From Agromyces humatus (GTDB taxonomy: Bacteria > Actinomycetota > Actinomycetes > Actinomycetales > Microbacteriaceae): a stretch of DNA of 64,000 nucleotides. The notes below the pieces were generated by a model, which worked only from the letters and a program-made list of their open reading frames with translations, did not search any database and was not told the DNA's origin. Positions 1 to 8,215 of this stretch are shown here, one piece after another. The DNA lies in the NCBI RefSeq assembly GCF_021228295.1, contig NZ_JAJQPD010000005.1:62001-126000 (forward strand), given 5' to 3'. Each line of letters opens with the position of its first letter. Within the stretch, counting starts at the first letter, position 1. A program made the translations under genes and the position numbers.

Positions 1-1
1 C

Positions 2-244
2 GTACTCACCAAGGTGGGCCGCGGCGAAGCCGACGCCGGGCTCGTCTACGTCACCGACGTCGAGGCGGCCGGCGGCGAGGTCGACGGAATCGAGATCGAG
101 AATGCGGATGCCGCGACCAACGTCTACCCGGTCACGGCGCTCACCGACGCGGCGAACCCCGAGGCGGCGAGCGCGTTCGTCGAATTCGTCACGTCGGAGG
201 AGGGCCGGGCGGTGCTCGCGTCGTTCGGCTTCGGGACGCCATGA
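2..244 (+). CDS. modA: Molybdate ABC transporter substrate-binding protein, C-terminal part
   Basis: This is the last ~80 codons of the extracytoplasmic molybdate receptor that delivers molybdate to ModBC; the window edge removes the rest. The visible tail (VYVTDV near the start, then NVYPVTALTD and AFVEFVTSEEGRAVLASFGF) is the usual C-terminal lobe of ModA, where the chain crosses back between lobes and ends in a helix followed by a GF turn. The stop codon overlaps the modB start in an ATGA arrangement, so the genes are translationally coupled. The identity rests on these motifs and on modB and modC directly downstream. The lipoprotein signal expected in an actinobacterium lies outside the window. 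Confidence 0.88.
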   Translation, partial: VLTKVGRGEADAGLVYVTDVEAAGGEVDGIEIENADAATNVYPVTALTDAANPEAASAFVEFVTSEEGRAVLASFGFGTP

Positions 245-1098
245 CGGCGTCTTCGCCCGCGGGCGTCACGGCCCGTGCGAGTGAGACCCGTCGTGACGAT
301 GCCGCTGCGGCGCGACGCTTTCCACTGTGGCTGTACCTCCCGGCCGCCGTCGGCGCGGCGGTGCTCGCGCTGCCGCTCGTCGCCCTGCTCGTCCGCCTCG
401 ACTGGACGCAGGTGCCCGCCGCGGTCGCCTCACCCGCCGCACTGCAGGCGCTCACCCTCTCACTCGCCACCGCCGCGATCGCGACGGGCGTGTGCATCGT
501 GCTCGGCGTTCCGCTCGCCATGGTCATCGCCCGCAGTTCGAAGGGCATCGCCGCGGTGCTGCGTACCCTGACCACGCTGCCGCTCGTGCTGCCGCCGCTC
601 GTGGGCGGCATCGCGCTGCTCGCGCTGCTCGGGCGCAACGGCCTGTTCGGCGAGACGCTCGGCGTGCTCGGCCTGCGCATCCCGTTCACGACCGCCGCGG
701 TCGTGATCGCGCAGACGTTCGTCGCGCTGCCGTTCCTCGTGATCACGGTCGAGGGGTCGCTTCGCACGGCCGGCACCCGCTACGAGACGGTCGCGGCCGG
801 CCTGGGTGCACGCCGCTTCACGGTGTTCCGGCGCATCACGCTGCCGCTCGTGGCCCCCGGCCTGATCGCCGGCACCGTGCTGTGCTTCGCACGCGCGCTC
901 GGCGAGTTCGGGGCGACGGCGCTGTTCGCGGGCAACTCGGCCGGCATCACCCGCACGATGCCCTTGGCCATCTACACGGCGTTCAACGGCGCCGGCGTCA
1001 GCGAGGACACCGCGATCGCGCTGTCGCTCATGCTCGTCCTCGTGGCGGTCGCCGTGCTGGTGCTCATGCGCAGCTGGCGTGAGGACGCCCCCCGATGA
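241..1098 (+). CDS. modB: Molybdate ABC transporter permease
   Basis: Integral membrane permease of 285 aa that forms the molybdate channel with ModC. After a ~28-residue cytosolic N-terminus it shows a run of hydrophobic helices typical of the binding-protein-dependent transport inner-membrane fold. The ATPase-contact (EAA) loop is visible around residues 180-205 as AAGLGARRFTVFRRITLPL. The start ATG overlaps the modA stop and the gene's own stop overlaps the modC start (ATGA), so modABC is one operon. The length is slightly above the family's usual ~230 residues because of the N-terminal extension. Confidence 0.93.
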   Translation: MTASSPAGVTARASETRRDDAAAARRFPLWLYLPAAVGAAVLALPLVALLVRLDWTQVPAAVASPAALQALTLSLATAAIATGVCIVLGVPLAMVIARSSKGIAAVLRTLTTLPLVLPPLVGGIALLALLGRNGLFGETLGVLGLRIPFTTAAVVIAQTFVALPFLVITVEGSLRTAGTRYETVAAGLGARRFTVFRRITLPLVAPGLIAGTVLCFARALGEFGATALFAGNSAGITRTMPLAIYTAFNGAGVSEDTAIALSLMLVLVAVAVLVLMRSWREDAPR

Positions 1099-2225
1099 CC
1101 GGCACGAACGGCGGGGAGCTCGACGCCCGGGTCGTCGCCGAGGTCGGCGACTTCAGGCTCGACGTCGAGGTCGCGGTCGCGGCATCCGAGGTACTCGCGG
1201 TGCTCGGCCCGAACGGCTCGGGCAAATCGACGCTGCTCGCCGCCATCGCCGGCCATCACCCGCTCACCGCCGGTGCCGTGCGCATCGGCGAGCGCGTGCT
1301 CTCGCGCACCCCCACGATCGACACAGGCGCGATCGACGCGGGCGCCGCCGAGGTCGACCTGGCCGAGCGTTCCGTGGGCCTGCTCGGCCAGCACCCGCTG
1401 CTGTTCCCGCACCTGACCGCGCTCGAGAACGTCGCGTTCGGCCCGCGCGCGCAGGGCATGGCGAAGCGCGAGGCTCGCGTCGCGGCATCCGACTGGCTCG
1501 ACCGCGTCGGTCTCACCGGGCTCGAGCGTCGACTCCCCTCCGCGCTCTCGGGCGGCCAGCAGCAGCGGGTCGCGCTCGCCCGCGTCCTCGCGGCACAGCC
1601 CGACGTGCTGCTGCTCGATGAGCCGTTCGCGGCGCTCGACGTGCAGACGGCCGCGGCGATGCGCCGACTCGTCGCCGAGCAGCGTTCGACGCTCGGGATC
1701 CCGACGCTGCTCGTCACGCACGATCCGCTCGACGCGATCGTGCTCGCCGACCGCGCCGCCATCCTGCACACGGGGCGGATCGTGCAGCAGGGGCCGACCG
1801 CCGAGGTGCTCGGGCACCCGCGCACGCCGTTCGCTGCCGCGCTCGCGGGGGTCAACCTGCTCACCGGCGTCGCGATCGCGCGCGATGCCGTGCGCGTTGC
1901 GGGTGCGAGCGGGCCGATCGCGCTGCGTGGCACGGGCGAGGCGCTGCGGGTGGGCACTCCCGCCTCGGTCGTGTTCAGTCCGGCGTCGGTGCATGCGCGA
2001 GCCGCGGCATCCGCTGACCCGTCGCAATCCGCCGACAACGCCTGGTTCGGCGCCGTCGCGTCGCTCGAGCCCGCCCGCGGCGGCGTGCGCATCGTGACCG
2101 ACGAGCACCCCGACCTCGCGATCGACGTGCCGTCGACCGCCGCCGTCGCCCTCGACCTGAGCACCGGCTCGCGGCTCGCGTTCCACGTCGCGCCGGCCGA
2201 CGTCTCGGTGCGCACGCACTCATGA
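1095..2225 (+). CDS. modC: Molybdate ABC transporter ATP-binding protein
   Basis: Cytoplasmic ATPase of 376 aa that powers molybdate uptake. Walker A (GPNGSGKST, about residues 37-45), the ABC signature (LSGGQQQRV) and Walker B (VLLLDEP) are all present in order, followed by the H-loop in LLVTHDPLDA. The C-terminal ~100 residues form a Mop/TOBE-like oxyanion-binding module (TPASVVFSPASV and later SLEPARGGVRIVT), which distinguishes ModC from generic ABC ATPases. It overlaps modB by 4 bases. It closes the modABC operon; moaA follows after 40 bases with its own -10 element. Confidence 0.93.
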   Translation: MTGTNGGELDARVVAEVGDFRLDVEVAVAASEVLAVLGPNGSGKSTLLAAIAGHHPLTAGAVRIGERVLSRTPTIDTGAIDAGAAEVDLAERSVGLLGQHPLLFPHLTALENVAFGPRAQGMAKREARVAASDWLDRVGLTGLERRLPSALSGGQQQRVALARVLAAQPDVLLLDEPFAALDVQTAAAMRRLVAEQRSTLGIPTLLVTHDPLDAIVLADRAAILHTGRIVQQGPTAEVLGHPRTPFAAALAGVNLLTGVAIARDAVRVAGASGPIALRGTGEALRVGTPASVVFSPASVHARAAASADPSQSADNAWFGAVASLEPARGGVRIVTDEHPDLAIDVPSTAAVALDLSTGSRLAFHVAPADVSVRTHS

Positions 2226-2233
2226 TGCGGTGT

Positions 2234-2239
2234 TAGCGT
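2234..2239 (+). promoter_or_regulatory. Putative -10 element of moaA
   Basis: TAGCGT in the 40-base gap after modC. A transcript would start near 2246 and leave a short leader carrying the GAGGGGG ribosome-binding site of moaA, so moaA can be expressed apart from modABC. Confidence 0.45.
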
Positions 2240-2265
2240 AGACGCCACCGAAGAGGGGGTGACCC

Positions 2266-3375
2266 GTGACCACCCTGCTGCCCGTGCGCGCAGTCCCAGC
2301 GCCCGCGAACGGCGCGCCGCGAGCCCGCCGCCTGCCGTCGACCGGCGCGATCACCGATGCGTTCTCCCGGCCGATGCGCGACCTGCGCATCTCGGTGACC
2401 GACCGGTGCAACTTCCGGTGCGTGTACTGCATGCCGAAGACGGTCTTCGGGCGCGACTACGCGTTCCTCGAGCACGACGAGCTGCTGAGCTTCGATGAGA
2501 TCACCCGGCTCGCCGGTGTGGCCGTCGCGCACGGGGTGCACAAGCTGCGGCTCACGGGCGGCGAACCGCTGCTGCGCCGCGGCATCGAAGGGCTCATCGA
2601 GCGCCTCGCCGCGCTGCGCACGCCCGATGGAGAGCCCGTCGAGATCGCCATGACCACCAACGGCTCGGCGCTCGCGGTCAAGGCCGAAGCGCTCCGGGCG
2701 GCCGGGCTCGCGCGGGTCACTGTGTCGCTCGACTCGCTCGACGACGCCGTGTTCCAGTCGATGAACGACGTGCGGTTCCCGGTCGACCGCGTGCTCGCTG
2801 GCCTGCGGGCCGCGCACGACGCCGGGCTCGGCCCGATCAAGGTCAACATGGTCGTCAAGCGAGGGCTGAACGACCACGAGGTGCTGCCGATGGCGCGACA
2901 CTTCAAGGACTCCCCGTTCACGCTGCGGTTCATCGAGTACATGGACGTCGGCACGTCGAACGGCTGGCGGCTCGACGAGGTCGTGCCGTCCGCGGAGATC
3001 GTCGAGCTCATCGGCGCCGAGATGCCGCTCGAGCCCATCGGCGCCACGGCCCCGGGCGAGACCGCCGCCCGATGGCGCTACGTCGATGGAGGCGGCGAGA
3101 TCGGCGTGATCTCGAGCGTCACGAACGCGTTCTGCGGCTCGTGCAACCGGGCGCGCATCTCGACCGAAGGCAAGCTCTTCACGTGCCTGTTCGCCTCAGA
3201 GGGGCACGACCTCCGGGCGCTGCTGCGGGGCGGTGTCGACGACGACGGGCTCGCCGCGGCGATGGCCTCGATCTGGGGTGCCCGCGACGACCGCTACTCC
3301 GAGGTGCGCGCAACGCTCACGCCCGAGCTTCGGGCCGCCCGGCCGAAGCCAGAGATGTCGTACCTGGGCGGCTGA
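2266..3375 (+). CDS. moaA: GTP 3',8-cyclase (molybdenum cofactor synthesis, first step)
   Basis: Radical-SAM enzyme of 369 aa that converts GTP to 3',8-cyclo-GTP, which MoaC then turns into cyclic pyranopterin monophosphate. The N-terminal SAM cluster motif CNFRCVYC (Cys48, Cys52, Cys55) is intact, as are the SAM-binding GGEPLLR stretch and the C-terminal substrate cluster (CGSCNRARIS and a third Cys in KLFTCLF). The chain ends in the conserved Gly-Gly (YLGG). The GTG at 2266 is preferred because GAGGGGG lies at the proper distance upstream; the neighbouring GTG at 2259 is in another frame. An N-terminal extension of ~35 residues is common in actinobacterial MoaA. Confidence 0.96.
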   Translation: MTTLLPVRAVPAPANGAPRARRLPSTGAITDAFSRPMRDLRISVTDRCNFRCVYCMPKTVFGRDYAFLEHDELLSFDEITRLAGVAVAHGVHKLRLTGGEPLLRRGIEGLIERLAALRTPDGEPVEIAMTTNGSALAVKAEALRAAGLARVTVSLDSLDDAVFQSMNDVRFPVDRVLAGLRAAHDAGLGPIKVNMVVKRGLNDHEVLPMARHFKDSPFTLRFIEYMDVGTSNGWRLDEVVPSAEIVELIGAEMPLEPIGATAPGETAARWRYVDGGGEIGVISSVTNAFCGSCNRARISTEGKLFTCLFASEGHDLRALLRGGVDDDGLAAAMASIWGARDDRYSEVRATLTPELRAARPKPEMSYLGG

Positions 3376-3457
3376 CGCCGCGATCCCCATCTTTCTCCGC
3401 CGTGCGCGCGCTCCGCGCCCTCACCAGGGCGACGACTGCACACTCGACACGTTCGAT

Positions 3458-4009
3458 TCACTGATCGGCGAGCGCGCGCACGGCGCGTTCGATGGGCGGG
3501 CGCAGGTCGAGCGTCGGGTCGATCGTGAGGCGGTGGAACACGAGTCCATCGCTGATCGCCATGAGCGCCCGCGCCGACTGCACCGGATCCGGCACACCGG
3601 CGGCTGCGGCGAGCTGCTCGCCGAGGCGCTCGAACTCGCGCCGCTGTCTCCGGTGCAGCTCGTTGAGGTCGGGGTCGGCGGCGAGCTCGAGGAAGAGGGC
3701 GTAGCGAGCCCGGGTACGTGCGGCGTGCGGGCCGGTCTGCGACTCGAGCAGCGCGGTGAGCAGCTCGATCAGTGCTTCGGCATCGGTGGGAATGGGCATG
3801 AGCGCCGGGTCGAGTTCGGCCCGTTCGCTCACCGCGATCCAGTCGACGATGCCGGCGAGGAGCGACCGCCGGGTACGGAACCAATTGGAGGTGGAGCCGG
3901 CGGGAAGCCCTGCACGTGCATCGACCCGAGCGTGGCTGAGCGCCCGGATGCCCTCGGTGCCGAGCAGCTCGACGGCCGCCTCGAGCGCCCGTTCTCGGGT
4001 CGCCGCCAT
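3458..4009 (-). CDS. TetR-family transcriptional regulator
   Basis: DNA-binding repressor of 183 aa. The N-terminal helix-turn-helix is clear (TRERALEAAVELLGTEGIRALSHARVDARAGLPAGS, then NWFRTRRSLLAGIVDW), followed by an all-helical ligand-binding domain. The ATG at 4009 is chosen because AAGGGGTG sits just upstream; an in-frame ATG at 4024 would add five residues and run into the promoter. It is divergent from the alpha/beta hydrolase at 4073, with a perfect 6-bp inverted repeat between them, so it probably represses itself and that hydrolase. The ligand is unknown. The pair has no evident link to the molybdenum genes on either side. Confidence 0.85.
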   Translation of the reverse strand: MAATRERALEAAVELLGTEGIRALSHARVDARAGLPAGSTSNWFRTRRSLLAGIVDWIAVSERAELDPALMPIPTDAEALIELLTALLESQTGPHAARTRARYALFLELAADPDLNELHRRQRREFERLGEQLAAAAGVPDPVQSARALMAISDGLVFHRLTIDPTLDLRPPIERAVRALADQ

Positions 4010-4031
4010 GGACACCCCTTCCAATCGGGAG

Positions 4032-4047
4032 TACTATAAACATAGTA
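4032..4047. promoter_or_regulatory. Operator-like inverted repeat, TetR/hydrolase intergenic region
   Basis: TACTAT-AAAC-ATAGTA, perfect 6-bp arms in an otherwise very GC-rich sequence, midway between the divergent TetR gene and the hydrolase. Its AT-rich arms also resemble -10 hexamers on both strands. It is the probable binding site of the adjacent TetR regulator. Confidence 0.6.
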
Positions 4048-4072
4048 GTCCGAACGTGACGAGGGGGTCATC

Positions 4073-4999
4073 ATGGACACGCCAGAACTCCGATCCCGCC
4101 CCGACGATGCGCGGCCACACGTCGCGAGCACCGCCACATGGGCGCCGCCGCTGCCCGAAGCACCGGGCTTCGCTCACCAGGTCGTCGAGACCACGGGGCT
4201 GCGCTCGCACGTCGCGACCATCGGCGAGGGCGAGCCCGTCGTGCTGCTGCACGGTTTCCCGCAGCACTGGTGGCAGTGGCACCAGGTCGCACCCCGCATC
4301 GCCGCGGCCGGCTACCGCGTGATCTGCCCCGACCTGCGCGGTGCCGGCTGGACCGAAGCCGACGAGCGCGGTATCGAGCGTGAAACGCGACTGCACGACC
4401 TGCTCGACATCCTCGACGCACTCGGCCTCGAACGCGCACACGTCGTCAGCCACGACATGGGGGCGATCACGGCGCTGCAGCTCACGTACACGCACCCCGA
4501 ACGCGTGGGGCGAGCGGTTCAGCTCTCGATTCCGCCAGGATTCATGTCGTTCAGCCCCCGCCTCCTCCCCGCGTTCCGGCACATGCCGAAGCTCATCTGG
4601 CATCGCCCGGGCAACGCGCTTCGGGGCGTATGGTCCGATCCGTACTGCGCGAAGGTCACGCCCGACGCGACCATCGACGCCCACCTCGCGCCCATGCAAC
4701 GTCGCGAGATCGACGACGCGGTTCGCCCGCTCTACCGTGGCATGGTCATTCCCGAGGCGATGCGGCTCGCCCGGGGCGAGTACCAGCGGATGCATTTGAC
4801 CATCCCGACACTCGTCGCCTTCGGCCGGCACGACACGAGGTTCAACGAGCCGCTCGTGCGTCGCCTCTGCGAGAACCCCGACCGGTACGCCGACCGGATG
4901 GAGTTCGTCTTCGTCGAGAACGCGGGCAAGCTCCTCCCAGACGACGCACCCGACGCGGTCGCCGAACTGGCGCTCGACTTCTTCGACCGCGACAGCTGA
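4073..4999 (+). CDS. Alpha/beta hydrolase, epoxide hydrolase/dehalogenase-like, atypical catalytic triad
   Basis: Protein of 308 aa with the epoxide hydrolase/haloacetate dehalogenase fold. The oxyanion motif HGFPQHWWQW (His60) and PDLRGAGW are present, and the nucleophile elbow reads SHDMGA with Asp128, as in Asp-nucleophile hydrolases. The C-terminal stretch that normally carries the catalytic His (consensus GH-x-LPEERP) reads NAGKLLPDDAPDAV, with Lys286 where His is expected, so classic hydrolysis of a covalent ester intermediate may be lost. The start has GAGGGGG 6 bases upstream. It is divergent from a TetR regulator and the operator at 4032. The substrate is unknown. Confidence 0.83.
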   Translation: MDTPELRSRPDDARPHVASTATWAPPLPEAPGFAHQVVETTGLRSHVATIGEGEPVVLLHGFPQHWWQWHQVAPRIAAAGYRVICPDLRGAGWTEADERGIERETRLHDLLDILDALGLERAHVVSHDMGAITALQLTYTHPERVGRAVQLSIPPGFMSFSPRLLPAFRHMPKLIWHRPGNALRGVWSDPYCAKVTPDATIDAHLAPMQRREIDDAVRPLYRGMVIPEAMRLARGEYQRMHLTIPTLVAFGRHDTRFNEPLVRRLCENPDRYADRMEFVFVENAGKLLPDDAPDAVAELALDFFDRDS

Positions 5000-5021
5000 G
5001 TTCAGCGCGAACCTGTCGGGC

Positions 5022-5435
5022 TCAGAGCCCGACCCACTCCGACACGCCGTCGGTGAAGTGCTGCCGCTTCCAGATCGGCACCTGCTGCTTGATCAGGTCG
5101 ACGAGGCGTTCGCACGCGTCGAACGCCTCGGCACGATGCGGGGCGGATGCCGCTGCCACGAGCGCGACGTCGCCGATGCGCAGCTCGCCCACCCGATGAG
5201 CGGCCGCGACGGCGAGCCCGGTGTCGTCGGCGATGCGTCGCACGCACTCGGCGAGGAACCGCTCGGCCTCAGGATGGGCCTGATAGTCGAGCGCGAGCAC
5301 GTCGCGCCCGGCGTCGTGGTTGCGTACGACCCCGAAGAACATCACGACCGCTCCGCTCGTGTCGGCCTCGACGGCGGCACGCACGGCCGCCTCGTCGATG
5401 GGCTCGGCGGTGACGACGGCCGGGTTGGGGTTCAT
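5022..5435 (-). CDS. moaE: Molybdopterin synthase catalytic subunit
   Basis: Large subunit (137 aa) of molybdopterin synthase; with thiocarboxylated MoaD it inserts the dithiolene sulfurs into cyclic pyranopterin monophosphate. Conserved features are FFGVVRNHDAGRDV near residue 35, the HRVGELRIGD segment, and the active-site block KQQVPIWKRQHFTDG with both catalytic lysines. It lies 26 bases downstream of moeZ on the same strand, so the two probably share a transcript. The partner MoaD is encoded separately at 9537. Confidence 0.95.
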   Translation of the reverse strand: MNPNPAVVTAEPIDEAAVRAAVEADTSGAVVMFFGVVRNHDAGRDVLALDYQAHPEAERFLAECVRRIADDTGLAVAAAHRVGELRIGDVALVAAASAPHRAEAFDACERLVDLIKQQVPIWKRQHFTDGVSEWVGL

Positions 5436-5461
5436 GCGTGCCTCTCGCGTGGTGATCAGGG

Positions 5462-6625
5462 TCAGCGGTGCACGAGTTCGCCGGCCACCGACGAGAACGC
5501 GTCGATGCCGCCGGCCAGGTACATGACGTCGCCGTGTCCGCGTTCGCGCAGGAGTCGCGCCGCGCGCCGCGACCGGGTGTCCTGCTCGCAGTAGACGACG
5601 AGCGCACCCGCGCCCGACGTGGGCTCGGCGCCGGAGGCGAGCTCGCCGATCGGCACGAGTTCGCTTCCGCTGATGCGCCGCAGCGCGGCCTCGACGGGTT
5701 CGCGCACGTCGAGCAGCCGCAGCGGCTCGCCGCTGCGCATGCGGCGCAGCAGTTCGGCCGCCGAGATCGGGGGCGCGGATGCCTCGGCCTGCGCCGCGCT
5801 CGCGGCGTCATCGACCCCGCAGAAGACCTCGTAGTCGATGAGCGAGGTGATCGCCGGGGCATCCGCAATGCGCTCGTACTCGATTTCGCGACTGCGACCC
5901 GAGAGCGCGTCGATCGTCGCCACCCGGCCCAGCAGCAGTTCGCCGATGCCGGTGACGATCTTGACGACCTCGTTCGCCATGAGGGCGCCGACGGTGGCGC
6001 AGAGGGTCGGCAGCACCCCGCCGAGCTCGCACGAGAGCACCTCGTCGGGCGCCGGGGGCACCGGGAAGACGTCGCGGTAGGTGGGGCCGTGCTCATGCCA
6101 CGAGAGGCCGACCTGGCCGTGGTAACGCAGGATCGCGCCCCAGACGAGCGGCACGCCCTCGAGCAGGGCGGCGTCATTCGTGAGGTATCGGGTGGGGAAG
6201 TTGTCGCTGCCGTCGACGACGAGGTCGTAGCGCGCGAGGATGTCGCGGATGTTCGCCGCCGTCAACCGTTCGGCGTGGCGCACCACCCGGCATTCGGGGT
6301 CGATCGCGGCGACGGCATCGGCGAGCGAGTCGACCTTCGGCCGGCCGACGTCGGCGAGGCCGTGACTCACCTGGCGGTGCAGGTTCGAGAGCTCGACGAC
6401 GTCGTCGTCGGCGAGTCCGATCGTGCCGACGCCCGCGCCCGCGAGGTACGGGACGAGCGCACTGCCGAGCCCGCCCGCGCCGACGACGAGCACGCGCGCC
6501 GCGGCGAGCCGGCGCTGCGCGAGCTCGCCGAACCCGGGCAGCATGATCTGGCGACTGAACCGGGCGATGCGCTCAGGGCTGAGCGGTGCCGACGGCTCGA
6601 CGAGCGGGGCCGGGCGTGCGCGCAT
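5462..6625 (-). CDS. moeZ: MoaD-activating adenylyl/sulfurtransferase (MoeZ/MoeBR type, ThiF-rhodanese)
   Basis: Two-domain E1-like enzyme of 387 aa. The N-terminal ThiF/MoeB domain has GAGGLGSALVPYLAGAGVG and the DDVVELSNLHRQ strand that bind ATP and the MoaD tail; the C-terminal rhodanese domain (about residues 290-387) carries the sulfur-accepting Cys in VVYCEQDTRS. The zinc-binding CxxC pairs of enterobacterial MoeB are absent (TYRDVFP replaces CYRC), as in mycobacterial MoeZ. It would adenylate and thiocarboxylate MoaD. The ATG at 6625 is preferred over an in-frame start at 6700 because it matches the family's N-terminus and has TACAAT exactly 6 bases before it with no Shine-Dalgarno sequence. 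Confidence 0.9.
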   Translation of the reverse strand: MRARPAPLVEPSAPLSPERIARFSRQIMLPGFGELAQRRLAAARVLVVGAGGLGSALVPYLAGAGVGTIGLADDDVVELSNLHRQVSHGLADVGRPKVDSLADAVAAIDPECRVVRHAERLTAANIRDILARYDLVVDGSDNFPTRYLTNDAALLEGVPLVWGAILRYHGQVGLSWHEHGPTYRDVFPVPPAPDEVLSCELGGVLPTLCATVGALMANEVVKIVTGIGELLLGRVATIDALSGRSREIEYERIADAPAITSLIDYEVFCGVDDAASAAQAEASAPPISAAELLRRMRSGEPLRLLDVREPVEAALRRISGSELVPIGELASGAEPTSGAGALVVYCEQDTRSRRAARLLRERGHGDVMYLAGGIDAFSSVAGELVHR

Positions 6626-6631
6626 GCCGCA

Positions 6632-6637
6632 ATTGTA
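6632..6637 (-). promoter_or_regulatory. -10 element of moeZ, leaderless arrangement
   Basis: TACAAT on the minus strand, 6 bases before the ATG at 6625. Transcription would begin at or next to the start codon. Confidence 0.55.
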
Positions 6638-6700
6638 CGTTCGGCGCGAGGCCGGCGCGGCGATCTGGCGCACCCGGCCCACGCCGGCGCACCCGACCAC

Positions 6701-8146
6701 TCAGAAGTTCGGTTCATCGGGCGATGGGCCCGGCGCGAGTTCTGGTGGCGGATCAGGGATCGGATTCGCCGCATGCGTCAGGCGCGTGGCGCCGGCTGGG
6801 GATGTCCACTCGAGGGTGCCCGCGCTGGTGTGACGCACCGACCACGCGGTTTCGTGCTTGAGGTGGTGATGCGGCCCGCACAGATGCGCGAGATTGTCGA
6901 ACGCGGTGCGGCCTTCGTCGGCCCAATCGATGGTGTGGTCGATGTCGCTGCGCCGTGCGGAGCGGTTGCAGCCGGGGAATCGACAGGTACCGTCGCGGAC
7001 CTGCAGCCATTGCGCAAGGTCGGCCGGGGGCCGGTAGCTGCGGCGGTCGACGTCGAGCACAGTGCCCGACACCGGGTGGGTCAGGATGCGGGTGAACGAC
7101 GGCGCCCGAGCGGCGAGCCGCCGCGCGGTTTCGGCGTCGACCGGGCCGTAGCCGTCGAGCAGGGCGGGCGCGTCGGACTCGCCCATCAGGGTGAGCACCG
7201 GGACGGTCAGGTGCACGCTCGGACGCACCCGGGCCACCGCGTCGGCGAACGCGGACTCGTTGCCGAGGGTGCCGTAGAGCAACAGGTCGCGTGCTGCGTC
7301 GGCACGCACCTGATCGGCGGTGAGCTGTTCGGCGCGGACCCGCACGATGCCGTCGCTGTCGATGCGCCCGCCGTGGGGGTGGATGCTGCGCTCGGGCTCG
7401 GCGGCGAGGGCGGGTGCGCTGGTCTCGTGATTCGCGCGGGCGACCCGGTCGAGTCGGTCGAAGATCAGCTTGGCGTCGTCGGCAGGGAGGAATGCGTGCA
7501 GCCATGCCATGCCGTCGGCGGCCGCCTCGAACTCGACGCGCCGCTTCGCGCGTGCCGTGCGCTGCCGCTCGGCGAGGGACTCGGACACGACCTCGTCGCG
7601 CACCTGCCGGGCCTTGCGGCGCACGGTCGCGGCTGTGTTCGTCTTCGCGTACTCGGCGAGCAGGGCGTCGAGCTTCGCCACCGCGTCACGGTCGTCGCCG
7701 AGGTCGCTGGTCTGCTCGACGATGACCCGTGCGTGCGCCAAGCTGATCGCCCCGTCGCGCATCGCGGCCAGCGTCGCGGGCAGCCGGGTCGAGAGCGCCG
7801 CAGCCTCGTCGAGTTGCCGCTGCATCGTGCTCTCGGGCACGTGCAACGCGGTCGCGAGCTCGGCGGTCACGCTGCGGTGCGCCATCTCGCGCCGCCGTTC
7901 GGGTGTCAGGGATGCCGCGACGAACGCCTCGGCGGCGCGCACCGCGTACCTCACCGTGAGGAACAGCACATCGACCCGCATCGCCGCGTTCATCGCCTCG
8001 ACTCGCTGCGCCTGCACCGACGCCCCGATCAGCTCGGCGAGCCCGTCTTGCGCGATCGCATACGGCGACCGATCATCGAGCGACGCCACCGCGCGAGAAC
8101 CCTCGGAATTGCCAGCTGATCTGGCATTCGAGGGTTCATCGCTCAT
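6701..8146 (-). CDS. DUF222/HNH endonuclease domain protein (13E12-repeat family)
   Basis: Protein of 481 aa. The N-terminal ~300 residues are the alpha-helical DUF222 region (Arg/Ala-rich, ARVIVEQTSDLGDDRDAV), and the C-terminal part is an HNH nuclease fold: CRFPGCNRSARRSDIDHTIDW with both Cys, then LCGPHHHLKHE with the catalytic and metal-binding His residues. Such genes occur in many copies per genome in Actinobacteria and are often called REP13E12-like, but their role is not settled. TAGACT lies 6 bases before the ATG. It interrupts the molybdenum cofactor cluster between moeZ and moaD and may be a relic of insertion. Confidence 0.88.
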   Translation of the reverse strand: MSDEPSNARSAGNSEGSRAVASLDDRSPYAIAQDGLAELIGASVQAQRVEAMNAAMRVDVLFLTVRYAVRAAEAFVAASLTPERRREMAHRSVTAELATALHVPESTMQRQLDEAAALSTRLPATLAAMRDGAISLAHARVIVEQTSDLGDDRDAVAKLDALLAEYAKTNTAATVRRKARQVRDEVVSESLAERQRTARAKRRVEFEAAADGMAWLHAFLPADDAKLIFDRLDRVARANHETSAPALAAEPERSIHPHGGRIDSDGIVRVRAEQLTADQVRADAARDLLLYGTLGNESAFADAVARVRPSVHLTVPVLTLMGESDAPALLDGYGPVDAETARRLAARAPSFTRILTHPVSGTVLDVDRRSYRPPADLAQWLQVRDGTCRFPGCNRSARRSDIDHTIDWADEGRTAFDNLAHLCGPHHHLKHETAWSVRHTSAGTLEWTSPAGATRLTHAANPIPDPPPELAPGPSPDEPNF

Positions 8147-8152
8147 GGATCG

Positions 8153-8158
8153 AGTCTA
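8153..8158 (-). promoter_or_regulatory. -10 element of the HNH gene, leaderless arrangement
   Basis: TAGACT on the minus strand, 6 bases before the ATG at 8146, with no ribosome-binding site in between. Confidence 0.5.
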
Positions 8159-8215
8159 CCCGGTTTCGCATGTTTGTTCTATACTTGTCGCTCCGAATCT
8201 GAGTTGCATACGTAC

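Noticed and set aside
5468..8119. Long plus-strand open frame of ~880 codons opposite moeZ and the HNH gene
   Set aside because: It is the antisense shadow of two well-identified genes; high GC removes stop codons, and its translation is low-complexity Arg/Gly/Ala with no motif.
8160..8185. Possible SOS box (AGAACAAACATGCG, minus strand) upstream of the HNH gene
   Set aside because: Only the left half resembles the actinobacterial LexA site; the right half deviates too much.
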